DNA of 64,000 bases from an uncultured Bacteroidales bacterium (GTDB taxonomy: Bacteria; Bacteroidota; Bacteroidia; Bacteroidales; UBA932), in assembly GCA_934726455.1 (NCBI GenBank), contig CAKVDS010000006.1, positions 7,147-71,146 of the forward strand. Reading direction: 5' to 3'. A program made the position numbers and the translations under genes. The stretch's first letter is position 1. Each line of letters begins with the position of its first letter. The notes below the pieces were generated by a model that worked only from the letters and a program-made list of their open reading frames with translations, ran no database searches and was not told the DNA's origin. Positions 1 through 8,405 of the stretch are shown here, piece by piece.

Positions 1-330
1 AAGATAAATCCGGACTATGCACCGGTGCTCAACAACTATGCGTATTATCTCTCACTCAAGAAGCGCTCTCTTCGTAAAGCATTGAGAATGAGCCGGCGCG
101 CAGTGGAGCAGGAACCGGATAACGCCACGTATCTTGATACCTGCGGATGGATTCTTTACCTTCTGCACAAGCCGCAGGAGGCCAAGCCTCTTTTTAAGCA
201 TGCCATGATTTATGGGGGCAAGGAGAGCGCTGTGGTGCTTGAGCATTATTCCAAGGTTCTGGAGGCTCTGGGGGAGACGGATTTGGCTTCTTATTACAAA
301 ACTCTCTCCGGGCAGAAAGCTGCAAAATGA
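1..330 (+). CDS. TPR-repeat protein, C-terminal end (5' partial)
   Basis: The reading frame is open from base 1, so only the last 109 residues are present and the true start lies outside the window. The visible part reads as tetratricopeptide helices: an N-Y-A-Y-Y-L segment, then A-x3-M-x2-A-V-E-Q-E-P-D-N-A-T-Y-L-D-T, then W-I-L-Y-L-x4-P-Q-E-A. This is the usual spacing of TPR helix A/B pairs. TPRs are protein-interaction scaffolds and no catalytic motif is seen. The stop codon overlaps the start of the EnvC-like gene (ATGA, 327-330), so the two are probably co-transcribed and may work together at the cell envelope. A secretion signal cannot be judged because the N-terminus is missing. Confidence 0.8.
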   Translation, partial: KINPDYAPVLNNYAYYLSLKKRSLRKALRMSRRAVEQEPDNATYLDTCGWILYLLHKPQEAKPLFKHAMIYGGKESAVVLEHYSKVLEALGETDLASYYKTLSGQKAAK

Positions 331-1532
331 GACCGTTCAGGCTAATATTTGCGTCTCTGTCTCTCGCTTTGCTCACCAGTGTGGCTCTGCCGGGGCAGGA
401 TACAAGGCTTCAAGAGAGCCGTAAGGCTCAACTGGAGAAAGAGATAGCCCAGATACAGAAACAATTGAGGGAAAATTCCAACAAGAGCAGCAGTGCCTTG
501 AATGAACTTACCCTTATCCGCAAGCAGATATCCAACAGGCGGGCACTCATACAGGAGAGCGACAGGGAAATCAGGATCATCTCGGACAGCATCCGCACCG
601 CCAGACGCGAGTACGAATCATTGAAAGCGAGGCTGGATACGATGACAGTCTATTACGAGCGTCTGATAAGGGGAGCTTACCGGAATCGCGACACCCGTCT
701 GTGGTATGCTTTCGTGTTCTCCGGCGAAGACCTCGGGCAGGCGGCCAGACGCTACTCATACCTCAAGAACCTGTCTCAGCAGATGAACCGTCAGGCTGTC
801 AAGATCAAATCTCTCCAGTCTGATCTGGAGGTGAAATTGTCTTCTCTGGAGAGCATGCGCCGGCGGGCGGAGAGTCTCAAGTCAGACAGGCAGAAGGAAC
901 TGGATGGACTCAGGATAGAAGAAAAACGTTCCGATACCCTTGTGGCCAACCTCAAACGGGACAAGACCAAATACCAGAAACAGCTCAACTCCAAACGCAA
1001 GCAGGTCGAAGCCCTCAACAAAGAAATCGAGAAAATAATAGCCCAATACATGGATGAGGGCAAAAATAAGCCTTCAGGAAAAACTCAGGCGAAGTCAACC
1101 AAGGCCATCGATTACAAACTTGCATCTGAGTTTGAAGCCAACAAGGGTAAACTTCCGTGGCCGGCCGACGGTCCGGTGGTCGAGAAGTTCGGCAAGCACA
1201 ACCATCCCGTGTACACATCCATAGTGATGCCGTTCAACAACGGTATCGGTGTCTCTCTGTCTCCGGGGGCAGAGGTGAAAGCGGTGTTCGACGGGGATGT
1301 CAAGAGGGTGATAATGATGCCTGGCTACAACAAGTGCGTGCTTGTTCAGCATGGCAATTATTTCAGCTTCTACTGCAAACTCGGACAGGTATCGGTCAAG
1401 GCTGGAGACAAAGTCAAGACAGGCCAGACCATCGGACAAGTTGACACGATTGACGGTCAAGCCCTGCTGCATTTCCAGATATGGAAAGAGAAGACCCCGC
1501 AGAATCCGGAGGCTTGGCTCCGCTCGCGTTAG
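327..1532 (+). CDS. EnvC-like murein hydrolase activator (degenerate M23/LytM)
   Basis: This 401-residue protein starts with a signal peptide (MRPFRL then a hydrophobic stretch to about residue 22). A long coiled coil rich in K/E/Q/R follows (about 25-250), then a C-terminal LytM/M23 fold (about 295-398) ending in a lipoyl-like K-A-G-D-K-V-K-T-G-Q segment. In active M23 peptidases a His and an Asp of HxxxD plus an HxH pair bind zinc. Here the first motif reads NNGIGVSL (about 304-311), with no His, and the last reads LLHFQ (His382), with only one of the two His. It is therefore probably catalytically dead and acts, like EnvC/NlpD, by activating amidases during septum splitting. It overlaps the upstream TPR gene by 4 bp. 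Confidence 0.85.
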   Translation: MRPFRLIFASLSLALLTSVALPGQDTRLQESRKAQLEKEIAQIQKQLRENSNKSSSALNELTLIRKQISNRRALIQESDREIRIISDSIRTARREYESLKARLDTMTVYYERLIRGAYRNRDTRLWYAFVFSGEDLGQAARRYSYLKNLSQQMNRQAVKIKSLQSDLEVKLSSLESMRRRAESLKSDRQKELDGLRIEEKRSDTLVANLKRDKTKYQKQLNSKRKQVEALNKEIEKIIAQYMDEGKNKPSGKTQAKSTKAIDYKLASEFEANKGKLPWPADGPVVEKFGKHNHPVYTSIVMPFNNGIGVSLSPGAEVKAVFDGDVKRVIMMPGYNKCVLVQHGNYFSFYCKLGQVSVKAGDKVKTGQTIGQVDTIDGQALLHFQIWKEKTPQNPEAWLRSR

Positions 1533-1535
1533 GAT

Positions 1536-2177
1536 TTATCCGGCGACCCAGACCAGGACGTGACGGTCGAAAGTCATGTACTGGAGGTGGAGTTCTTCTT
1601 CGAATCCGTCTTTCTGTATGAAAGTGGCTTCAAGTTCGCCCTCTCCGCGCAGTCTGAAATCATCCACCTCAATCTGCTCGGCAAAATCCACATTGTGCTG
1701 CGACATTTTCTTGTATACAGCTTCCTTGGCGCACCAGTAGATGGCCAGCTGCTCATTGCGCTTGTCCTCGTCAAGGCTTTCGATCTCTTCTTCAGAAAGC
1801 GCCTTTTTCTCTACGGCTGAGAAGTCCCTGTCGAGGGACTCGCAGTCGATGCCCACCTCCTCGGTGTCATTGAGGATGACCGCAACATAGCGGTCTGTGT
1901 GGGTTATGCTTATGTTGGTCGCGGAATTTTCTATGTACGGCTTGCCGTTGTCGTGGTGACTCAGGTATACTTTTTCACCGAACATCACATCAAGCAGTGC
2001 TCTGACAGCGAATTTCTGCTTTCTCAGTGATTCACTTTTTATATAGGATATTTCTTCAAGTTCATCTGCCGGAACTGAAGAGAGTCTGCGAAGTTCTTCT
2101 TCGGACTCGGTGATCTTCCAGACTCCCAGTTTCGAGTGGTAGTCGTCGTCGAGATCCTGTATTAGATATAGAGCCAT
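1536..2177 (-). CDS. 4'-phosphopantetheinyl transferase (Sfp/AcpT type)
   Basis: This 213-residue protein should move the 4'-phosphopantetheine arm of coenzyme A onto the conserved serine of acyl carrier proteins. The Sfp-family signatures are in the expected order: G-I-D-C-E (Asp111, Glu113; Mg2+ binding) and W-C-A-K-E-A-V-Y-K (148-156; Glu152, Lys156). An S-I-T-H-T segment (90-94) matches the motif before the metal site. I chose the ATG at 2177 because the protein then begins directly with the conserved fold; an in-frame upstream start would overlap the promoter region. It is convergent with the EnvC-like gene (3-bp gap) and divergent from mdh. It could serve the fatty-acid operon at 3.3-7.5 kb, but no ACP gene is in the window. 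Confidence 0.85.
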   Translation of the reverse strand: MALYLIQDLDDDYHSKLGVWKITESEEELRRLSSVPADELEEISYIKSESLRKQKFAVRALLDVMFGEKVYLSHHDNGKPYIENSATNISITHTDRYVAVILNDTEEVGIDCESLDRDFSAVEKKALSEEEIESLDEDKRNEQLAIYWCAKEAVYKKMSQHNVDFAEQIEVDDFRLRGEGELEATFIQKDGFEEELHLQYMTFDRHVLVWVAG

Positions 2178-2214
2178 AAATATTTTATATCGGCGCAAAG
2201 ATAATGATTTTTTG

Positions 2215-2222
2215 TATATTTG
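2215..2222 (+). promoter_or_regulatory. -7 box TATATTTG for mdh
   Basis: TATATTTG matches the Bacteroidota -7 consensus TAnnTTTG and lies 38 bp before the mdh ATG. No clear -33 TTTG is present at the ideal spacing. Confidence 0.5.
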
Positions 2223-2260
2223 TCCCACTTTTGAGGAAGTACAATAATATCGATATTATT

Positions 2261-3253
2261 ATGAAATACCTTACTGACGAAAAGTTGCTCATTGTCGGTG
2301 CCGGCGGAATGATCGGCTCCAATATGGCACAGACTGCCCTTATGCTCGGGCTCACTCCTAATGTTTGTCTTTATGACATCTTCGAGCCAGGCGTACATGG
2401 CGTGGCTGAGGAGATGTATCACTGCGCATTCGAAGGCGCCAACATCACTTGGACCGTTGACCCGGCTGTGGCTTTCAAAGATGCCAAGTACATCATCTCT
2501 TCCGGCGGCGCTCCCCGCAAGGAGGGCATGACCCGGGAGGATCTTCTCAAGGGCAACTGCCAGATCGCCGCTCAGTTCGGTGACTATATCAAGGAGTATT
2601 GCCCGGATGTGAAGCATGTCGTAGTCATCTTCAACCCTGCTGATGTGACTGCGCTCACTGCACTCATCCACTCAGGACTGAAGCCTTCACAGCTCACTTC
2701 TCTTGCTGCCCTTGACTCAACCCGCCTTCAGAGCAATCTTGCCAAGGAGTTCGGCGTTCAGCAGAGCAAGGTGACCAACGCCTATACTTATGGCGGTCAC
2801 GGTGAGGCCATGGCAGTGTTCGCAAGCAAGGCCCTCATCGACGGCACCCCTCTCTCTGAAAAGAACCTTTCAGCGGAGCGCTGGGCCGAGATCAAGCACG
2901 AAACTGTGCAGGGCGGTTCCAACATCATCAAACTCCGTGGACGCAGCTCGTTCCAGAGCCCGGCGTACAACGCTGTCAAGATGATCGAGGCTGCCATGGG
3001 CGGTGCCAAGTTCACCTGGCCTGCCGGCTGCTATGTCAACTGCGACACCTGTGGCTACAAGAACGTGATGATGGCCATGCCTACAGTGATTGACGCCACC
3101 GGAGTGCACTTCACCAAGCCGGAAGGCACCGCCGAAGAGATGGCAGAACTTCAGGCTTCTTACGAGCACCTCTGCAAGATGCGTGACGAGATCGTTTCTC
3201 TCGGCATCGTTCCTCCTGTAGACGAGTGGAAGAAGTCAAACCCTAATCTGTAG
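2261..3253 (+). CDS. mdh: Malate dehydrogenase
   Basis: This 330-residue protein converts malate and oxaloacetate with NAD(H), in the reductive TCA branch that leads to succinate and propionate in Bacteroidales. The N-terminus holds the Rossmann NAD motif G-A-G-G-M-I-G-S (13-20). Substrate-binding arginines follow at Arg86 and Arg92 (A-P-R-K-E-G-M-T-R), with Arg155 in L-D-S-T-R. The catalytic His180 sits in Y-G-G-H-G. Length matches the Bacteroides-type enzyme. The ATG at 2261 starts the protein right before the Rossmann fold; an in-frame extension from 2204 would add promoter sequence and is rejected. The gene appears monocistronic, with its own -7 box and a strong terminator at 3269. Confidence 0.93.
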   Translation: MKYLTDEKLLIVGAGGMIGSNMAQTALMLGLTPNVCLYDIFEPGVHGVAEEMYHCAFEGANITWTVDPAVAFKDAKYIISSGGAPRKEGMTREDLLKGNCQIAAQFGDYIKEYCPDVKHVVVIFNPADVTALTALIHSGLKPSQLTSLAALDSTRLQSNLAKEFGVQQSKVTNAYTYGGHGEAMAVFASKALIDGTPLSEKNLSAERWAEIKHETVQGGSNIIKLRGRSSFQSPAYNAVKMIEAAMGGAKFTWPAGCYVNCDTCGYKNVMMAMPTVIDATGVHFTKPEGTAEEMAELQASYEHLCKMRDEIVSLGIVPPVDEWKKSNPNL

Positions 3254-3268
3254 TTTTCGACAGACAAT

Positions 3269-3303
3269 AAAAAATCCCGGGGCCTGAGGCTCCGGGATTT
3301 TTC
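3269..3303. terminator. Bidirectional intrinsic terminator between mdh and fabI
   Basis: A GC-rich stem (AATCCCGG...CCGGGATT with inner GCC/GGC and a TGA loop) is flanked by an A-run on the left and a T-run on the right. It can stop both the rightward mdh transcript and the leftward fab operon. Confidence 0.88.
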
Positions 3304-3325
3304 GGTTCGTGTGGCTCCAAGGCCT

Positions 3326-4144
3326 TTACAGCCCTTTGCGGAAAGTGTCTATCACGTCGGCCGTGAGGCCTGTGGATGAGAATCCTCCGTCGTGGTAGAG
3401 AGTCTGCATCGTGACATGCTTCGTCAGATCGGAAAACAAAGTCACTATGTAGTCGGCGCAGTCGGAGGCGCTGGCGTTGCCCAGAGGGGACATCTTGTCG
3501 GCGTATGCGAACATGTCCTGCATGCCCGCGATGCCGCTGCCGGCTGTCGTCAAGGTAGGGGACTGGGATACGGTGTTGATGCGCACATGTCTGTGCTTGC
3601 CGTAGATGACTCCGAAGCTTCTGGCTATGGACTCAAGCAGGGCCTTGGCGTCAGCCATGTCGTTGTATCCCTCGAATGTCCGCTGAGCCGCGATATATGT
3701 CAGGGCCGCAACAGAACCCCACTCCTTGAGCGCATCCTTGCGGTAGAGCACGTTGAGCAGCTTGTGGAAGGAGAGGGCAGAGATGTCCAGGGTCTTGCCG
3801 AAGAAGTCGTAGTTGGTGTCTTCGTAAGCCTTGCCCTTGCGGATGTTCGGGGACATGCCTACGGAGTGCAGGACGAAGTCGAACTGTCCGCCGAAGTGCT
3901 CCATGGTCTGATCCACGAGAGTGTTGAGGTCTTCAAGAGAGGTCGCGTCTGCCGGCACCACGAGTGCCCCGCACTGCTCCGCAAGTTCGTTGATCGTGCC
4001 GAGGCGGATGGACACGGGGGTGTTGGTGAGCACCAGCTCCGCTCCTTCTTCTTTGGCTTTAAGAGCTGCTTTCCAAGCGATTGACTGGTCGTTCAGGGCT
4101 CCGAATATGATGCCCTTCTTGCCTTTGAGTAATCCGTATGCCAT
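3326..4144 (-). CDS. fabI: Enoyl-[acyl-carrier-protein] reductase FabI
   Basis: This 272-residue short-chain dehydrogenase carries out the last reduction of each fatty-acid elongation cycle (trans-2-enoyl-ACP to acyl-ACP). The FabI signature Y-x9-Y-x6-K is clear: Tyr150, Tyr160 and Lys167 (Y-N-D-M-A-D-A-K). The N-terminus holds I-I-F-G-A-L-N-D-Q-S-I-A-W, the atypical FabI cofactor loop, and S-Q-S-P-T-L-T-T-A-G-S-G-I matches the substrate loop. The start at 4144 is 2 bp downstream of fabZ, and the protein begins MAYGLLKGKKG as usual for the family. It is the last gene of the operon acyl ligase-fabF-fabZ-fabI and is followed by the terminator at 3269-3303. Confidence 0.93.
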   Translation of the reverse strand: MAYGLLKGKKGIIFGALNDQSIAWKAALKAKEEGAELVLTNTPVSIRLGTINELAEQCGALVVPADATSLEDLNTLVDQTMEHFGGQFDFVLHSVGMSPNIRKGKAYEDTNYDFFGKTLDISALSFHKLLNVLYRKDALKEWGSVAALTYIAAQRTFEGYNDMADAKALLESIARSFGVIYGKHRHVRINTVSQSPTLTTAGSGIAGMQDMFAYADKMSPLGNASASDCADYIVTLFSDLTKHVTMQTLYHDGGFSSTGLTADVIDTFRKGL

Positions 4145-4146
4145 GA

Positions 4147-4581
4147 TTATTGTTTCTTGAGGTTTTCGTTCGGTACAAGCATGAATGTGAGTTTGCCCAT
4201 GCAGCATACCTTGTCGTTTACAGTGGCCTTCGCTTCAACGAATACAGCCGGGCCCTTGCGGCCTATCAGGCGTGCACGGGTGCAGACGGTGTCTCCCGGA
4301 AATACTGAATGTTTGAACTTGACCCCGTCAAGCCCGGCGTAGAATGCCGTGTTTGTCTTGAGTTCTTCGGCCGGGATCAGCAGGAAACTGGCCTGTGCCA
4401 TCATCTCGCACAGGATGACTCCCGGCACTACAGGATAGCCGGGAAAATGTCCGGTAGTGAAAAATTCGTTGTCGCGGATGGTGTATCTGGAGCAGACGTA
4501 CTCCCCGTCCCATTCGGATTCGTCCACGAGGAGCATCGGCTCCCTGTGTGGCAGGATCTGCTTGATTTCTTCTCTGTTCAT
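4147..4581 (-). CDS. fabZ: 3-hydroxyacyl-ACP dehydratase FabZ
   Basis: This 144-residue hot-dog-fold protein dehydrates 3-hydroxyacyl-ACP in the elongation cycle. The catalytic signature is intact: His45 in G-H-F-P-G-Y-P-V-V-P-G and Glu59 in I-L-C-E-M-M-A-Q. Length is normal for FabZ. The ATG at 4581 overlaps the fabF stop by 4 bp (ATGA arrangement), which points to translational coupling; a longer in-frame start would push further into fabF and is less likely. It is not fused to LpxC here, unlike the bifunctional LpxC/FabZ found in many Bacteroidota, so the genome may hold a second dehydratase. Confidence 0.92.
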   Translation of the reverse strand: MNREEIKQILPHREPMLLVDESEWDGEYVCSRYTIRDNEFFTTGHFPGYPVVPGVILCEMMAQASFLLIPAEELKTNTAFYAGLDGVKFKHSVFPGDTVCTRARLIGRKGPAVFVEAKATVNDKVCCMGKLTFMLVPNENLKKQ

Positions 4582-5831
4582 TTGTTGAATTTTCTTAAGG
4601 CGACACAAACATTATGCCCTCCGAACCCGAGAGAGTTGGAGACGGCGATGTCAAGATCCCGTTCACGTGCAGTGAGAGGGGTGTAGTCCAGATCGCATTC
4701 CGGATCAGGGGTCGTGAGCCCGAGAGTCGGCGGCACCACCCCGTCCTTGAGGGCCAGGGCGGAGGCTATGAGCTCGGCCGCACCTGTGGCTCCGAACATG
4801 TGCCCGGTCATTGATTTGGTGGAACTTATCGAGGCGCGGTGCGCATCCTCTTCTCCCAGCGCGAGTTTGACGGCCTTGGTCTCGGCGGCATCGTTGAGGT
4901 GGGTTCCGGTGCCGTGGGCGTTGATGTAGAGGTTTTCTCCCTCCTTATATCCCGCCTGCGAGAGCGCATCTTTGATGGCTCTGGAAGCCGGGATGCCGTC
5001 CTGGCGCGGGGCTGTGTAGTGGTATGCGTCGCAGGTGCAGCCGTAGCCGCACACTTCGGCGATTATCTCAGCGCCGCGGGCCATGGCGTGCCCGTATTCT
5101 TCGAGCATCAGAAAGGCTGCACCTTCTGCCATGACGAAACCTCCGCGGTCTTTGTCGAAAGGCCGGCAGGCTTTGGACGGATCTTCCTCCGTGGTGAGGG
5201 CCTTGCAGTTGGCGAAGCCTCCTATGGCGAGCGGGTTGAGCACCGCTTCGCTGCCGCCGGTGAGGATCGCGTCAGAGCGTCCATAGCTGATGGCAAGGTA
5301 GGCCTCTCCAATGGAGTTGGTGCTGGTGGCGCAGGCAGACACATGGGTCAGGCACGGCCCCTGGGCGTTGTACTTGATGGCGATGTTGCCTCCGGCGATA
5401 TTGGGGATCATCATCGGGATGAAGAGAGGGGAAATCCTGTCCGCGCCCTCTTCCAGGAGCACCTTGGTCTGGGCGACGAAAGTGTTCATGCCTCCGATCC
5501 CTGTGCCGGCGTAGACCCCGAACCTCTCCGGCTCAATGTTTTCTCCGGACACGAGACCGCTGGACTTCATGACCTGCGATGCGGCCGCGAGGGCGTACTG
5601 GCTGTAGAGGTCGTTGCGTCTCTTGTCCGCTCCGCTCAGGCCGAAGGCCGAAGGGTCGAAATCTTTGATGTTGCCGGCAACATGTATCGGAAGCCCGTGC
5701 AGATCCATGCCGGTAAGCGGACCTATTCCGCAGCGGCCGGACTTGAGGCTGTCCCAGAATGTGGCGATGTCATTGCCGACCGGGGAGATGACTCCCAGGC
5801 CGGTGATGACAACTCTTCTTCCATTATTCAT
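4578..5831 (-). CDS. fabF: 3-oxoacyl-[acyl-carrier-protein] synthase II (FabF)
   Basis: This 417-residue ketosynthase condenses malonyl-ACP with acyl-ACP. The catalytic triad of the FabF/FabB class is present: Cys167 in V-S-A-C-A-T-S, His306 in N-A-H-G-T-G-T and His344 in M-T-G-H-M-F-G-A-T-G, with Lys339 in S-S-T-K-S. The start at 5831 gives the family-typical beginning MNNGRRVVITGLG; an in-frame upstream start would run deep into the acyl-ligase gene. It overlaps the upstream ligase gene by 8 bp and fabZ by 4 bp. A single ketosynthase beside a dehydratase and enoyl reductase, without FabG, FabD, FabH or ACP, suggests an elongation sub-module rather than a complete pathway. Confidence 0.92.
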   Translation of the reverse strand: MNNGRRVVITGLGVISPVGNDIATFWDSLKSGRCGIGPLTGMDLHGLPIHVAGNIKDFDPSAFGLSGADKRRNDLYSQYALAAASQVMKSSGLVSGENIEPERFGVYAGTGIGGMNTFVAQTKVLLEEGADRISPLFIPMMIPNIAGGNIAIKYNAQGPCLTHVSACATSTNSIGEAYLAISYGRSDAILTGGSEAVLNPLAIGGFANCKALTTEEDPSKACRPFDKDRGGFVMAEGAAFLMLEEYGHAMARGAEIIAEVCGYGCTCDAYHYTAPRQDGIPASRAIKDALSQAGYKEGENLYINAHGTGTHLNDAAETKAVKLALGEEDAHRASISSTKSMTGHMFGATGAAELIASALALKDGVVPPTLGLTTPDPECDLDYTPLTARERDLDIAVSNSLGFGGHNVCVALRKFNK

Positions 5832-7482
5832 ACATGAACCTCCTGATGCTTCCTTTCGGAGTTTTTGAGAAAGGTTCGAAACGGAGTTCGTATGAGCTGA
5901 CCTGCGAGTATGCAGGGATCTTCTTGTTGAGGGCCACGATATTGGCATCCATCACGTTCTTGAGCGCGGCGGCGTCAAGGTCACCGGTGAGGTTGGCATC
6001 CGGGACGATTAGCGCCACGAGCTTGCCGTTGCGTGAGACGATGAGTGATTCGCCTACGTAAGGGAGAGCATTGAGTACCACCTCTATTTCCTCTGGGAAG
6101 ATGTTCTGCCCGTTGGAGGAGAGGATCATGCTCTTGCAGCGGCCCACTATGAAGACGCTCTTGTCGCTGTCGATGGTGGCGAGATCGCCTGTCCTGAACC
6201 AGCCGTCCTCGGTGAAGACGGCGTTGGTTGCTGCTTCATTTTTGTAGTAGCCCTTGAATACGACGTTGCCCTTGATGAGGATTTCTCCCGGGATATGCGC
6301 CGGATCGGCTGAATTGATCTTGAGTTCAACTCCCTCCTCGGCGATTTCTCCGCACTCCTTGAGTTTGTAGGTGCCGAGGTGACCCAGACAGATGGTAGGG
6401 GCCGCTTCGGTCATGCCGTAGCCGGTGACGAACGGGAGACCGAGTTTTTCCACCATAAGTTTCTCCAGATGTTCAGGGATGGCTGCGCCGCCTGTCACGA
6501 ATACTTCGATGTTGCCTCCAAGCGCCTTGATGAAGATTGTCGTGAGGGCCTCGCAGAAGTCCGGGTTGTTTTTGTAGTCCTCAAGCTTCGCCGCACCGCT
6601 CTTGCTGTGGATGAACTCTCCGATGGAGTCTTCCAGAAGTTTGGTGAGGATCAGCGGAACGGCGAAGAATACATGCGGTCTGTATTTTCTGAGGGCAGGT
6701 TTGAGGTTTGCCGGTACCGGCGGTATGCAGAGCACTATAAGGTGCATTCCGAGGCAGAGCGGGGCGAGCATGTCGTAGACCATCCCGAAAATATGCGCAT
6801 AGGGGAGCACACTGACGTAGTTGTCGCCCCTTCTGTAAGGGAAGTGGATCGGGATGAGGTGGATGTTGGCCGAGAGGTTGCGGTTGGTCAGCATCACTCC
6901 TTTAGGGTTGCCGGTGGAGCCGGATGTGTACATTATTGCTGCGAGGTCGTCCAGCGAGCCGGTCTCATAGCGGATGTCTTCCGGTCTGAGTCCGTTCGGG
7001 TGGGCTTCGTTGAAGAGGACTTCGCGCTTGTTGTAGATGTCTGCGAATCCGTCGCGGGAGGCGAGGAGTTCAAGGCTCCTGGTGTCGATGGCTCCGAGAA
7101 GGTTCGGGAGGGCATTGAAGTCCATCTTGTCGAATATCGCTTTCTCCGTATAAAGGAGACGCGCGTCGGAGTGGTTGACCAGAGCTGTGGTGTCGTCTGG
7201 AGTGAAGCCGTTGAAGATCTGCACTGCCACGAAGCCCCCGATCTGGGCGGCCAGGAAAATCTTGGCCCAGTTGGAGCTGCTCCTTGCGTTGATGACAATC
7301 TTGTCCCCTTTCTTCAGCCCGGCTGCCTTCCAGCAGAGCACGAGCCTTTCAATATCGGCAGCGAGTTCGCCGTAGGTGACGCTGCTGCTGTTGTAGTCGT
7401 CGAGAGCCGGTTTGTCCCAGCACTGCTTGACTGAATCTTCAAATGTAAGAATGAAATTGTCTTTCTGTTTGAGTTCGTACAT
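5824..7482 (-). CDS. AMP-binding acyl-CoA/acyl-ACP synthetase
   Basis: This 552-residue ANL-superfamily enzyme should activate a carboxylic acid, most likely a fatty acid, as an acyl-adenylate and transfer it to CoA or ACP. Motifs in order are the P-loop Y-T-S-G-S-T-G-N-P-K-G-V-M, the adenine motif G-Y-G-M-T-E-A-A-P, G-W-F-R-T-G-D-L-A, and a C-terminal lysine in K-T-P-K-G-S-I-R-R. The ATG at 7482 (MYELKQKD) is preferred; a TTG two codons earlier is possible. It is the first gene of the operon with fabF, fabZ and fabI, so activated acids may be elongated directly by the neighbouring enzymes. The acceptor (CoA or ACP) cannot be decided from sequence. No convincing -33/-7 pair was found upstream. 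Confidence 0.88.
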   Translation of the reverse strand: MYELKQKDNFILTFEDSVKQCWDKPALDDYNSSSVTYGELAADIERLVLCWKAAGLKKGDKIVINARSSSNWAKIFLAAQIGGFVAVQIFNGFTPDDTTALVNHSDARLLYTEKAIFDKMDFNALPNLLGAIDTRSLELLASRDGFADIYNKREVLFNEAHPNGLRPEDIRYETGSLDDLAAIMYTSGSTGNPKGVMLTNRNLSANIHLIPIHFPYRRGDNYVSVLPYAHIFGMVYDMLAPLCLGMHLIVLCIPPVPANLKPALRKYRPHVFFAVPLILTKLLEDSIGEFIHSKSGAAKLEDYKNNPDFCEALTTIFIKALGGNIEVFVTGGAAIPEHLEKLMVEKLGLPFVTGYGMTEAAPTICLGHLGTYKLKECGEIAEEGVELKINSADPAHIPGEILIKGNVVFKGYYKNEAATNAVFTEDGWFRTGDLATIDSDKSVFIVGRCKSMILSSNGQNIFPEEIEVVLNALPYVGESLIVSRNGKLVALIVPDANLTGDLDAAALKNVMDANIVALNKKIPAYSQVSSYELRFEPFSKTPKGSIRRFMYE

Positions 7483-7679
7483 CGTCAAAAAACTTTTAAA
7501 GATTAACTAACGGCGGCGAATGTAGGAACATTACTTTTTATGGCGTTCTTCTTGTGGGCGTCTTTGTGGTCAAAATATCTTTATCCGTGGCGAGGATGGG
7601 GTTTTGTGGCGAGTTCGGAAGATTTGACGATTTCGCCACAATCGCCTTTCTACGGGCCTGTAAAGGGGTATAGAAAGTC

Positions 7680-7697
7680 AAAACCTGCCGTGGCAGG
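7680..7697 (-). terminator. Intrinsic terminator after trmN6
   Basis: On the minus strand CCTGCC-AC-GGCAGG is followed at once by TTTT, 7 bp beyond the trmN6 stop. The stem is short (6 bp) but perfect. The remaining stretch up to 7483 holds no gene or repeat that I can see. Confidence 0.6.
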
Positions 7698-7703
7698 CAT
7701 CAA

Positions 7704-8405
7704 TCAAAGGTAGAAGTCTTGTGTCAACAGGCGGTACTCCTCTGTCTTTTCACCTGCCGTTGAAAGGGTCAGAAATTCTTCTTTTACCGTGTTTTTCGTG
7801 AGGGAGAATTCCGTGATGACGCGGCGCGGAGGTTTATTTGGAGCGGTGCTGATATGCAGCATTCTGAAAGGATGCAGTCCAAACGAAGCTGCGCATCGCC
7901 GCAGACTGTGCAGAGACTCTGAAGGCAGGATGAGTGATAGGCGTCCTCCTGTCGTGAGGTTGTCGGTGGCGAATGCGAGGATGTCCCGGTGCGAAAGCGA
8001 TCCCGTATGCCTTGCAGCTGCTTCGCGGCAATCCGGATTTTCCAGAGACGAGTCGTAATAGGGAGGGTTCGAGAAAATCAGGTCGAACTTGCTGTCGGGT
8101 TTGAACTCCGAGAGAGGGGTATGTAATGCGCGGAGACGGCTTGCCCAGGGGGAGGTGCTGAAGTTGCAGGCGGCTTCTTCGGCTGAAGCCAAATCTATGT
8201 CGATGCCGGTAATCTTGCAATCCCCGCTGCGTTGTGCCGCCATCAAGGCGATCACCCCCGTGCCCGTGCCGATATCGAGAGCGGCCTGGTCAGACGGGCG
8301 GATTGTCATCGCTGCACCGAGCAGCACGGCATCAGTCCCCACTTTGAGGGCCGAGTCCCGGTTGCGGACTTCGAACCGGCGGAATCTGAAGATGGGTTCG
8401 CCCAT
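7704..8405 (-). CDS. trmN6: tRNA1(Val) A37 N6-methyltransferase (TrmN6/YfiC family)
   Basis: This 233-residue class I SAM-dependent methyltransferase resembles YfiC/TrmN6, which makes m6A37 in tRNA-Val. It starts with the family-typical F-R-F-R-R-F-E-V and K-V-G-T-D-A-V-L-L-G. The SAM motif I follows (D-I-G-T-G-T-G-V-I-A-L), then the N6-adenine signature N-P-P-Y in F-S-N-P-P-Y-Y. The start at 8405 shares one base with the stop of the upstream ABC ATPase gene, so the two are co-transcribed. Closely related N-P-P-Y enzymes act on other RNA or protein targets, so the exact substrate is inferred from family likeness. Confidence 0.85.
   Translation of the reverse strand: MGEPIFRFRRFEVRNRDSALKVGTDAVLLGAAMTIRPSDQAALDIGTGTGVIALMAAQRSGDCKITGIDIDLASAEEAACNFSTSPWASRLRALHTPLSEFKPDSKFDLIFSNPPYYDSSLENPDCREAAARHTGSLSHRDILAFATDNLTTGGRLSLILPSESLHSLRRCAASFGLHPFRMLHISTAPNKPPRRVITEFSLTKNTVKEEFLTLSTAGEKTEEYRLLTQDFYL

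Noticed and set aside
4839..5837. Long plus-strand frame of 332 codons antisense to fabF
   Set aside because: It mirrors the codon bias of fabF, has no recognisable domain and lies wholly inside a certain gene.
6379..7434. Plus-strand frame of 351 codons antisense to the acyl ligase
   Set aside because: It is a shadow of a well-supported ANL enzyme; its composition is rich in V, E and R without motifs.
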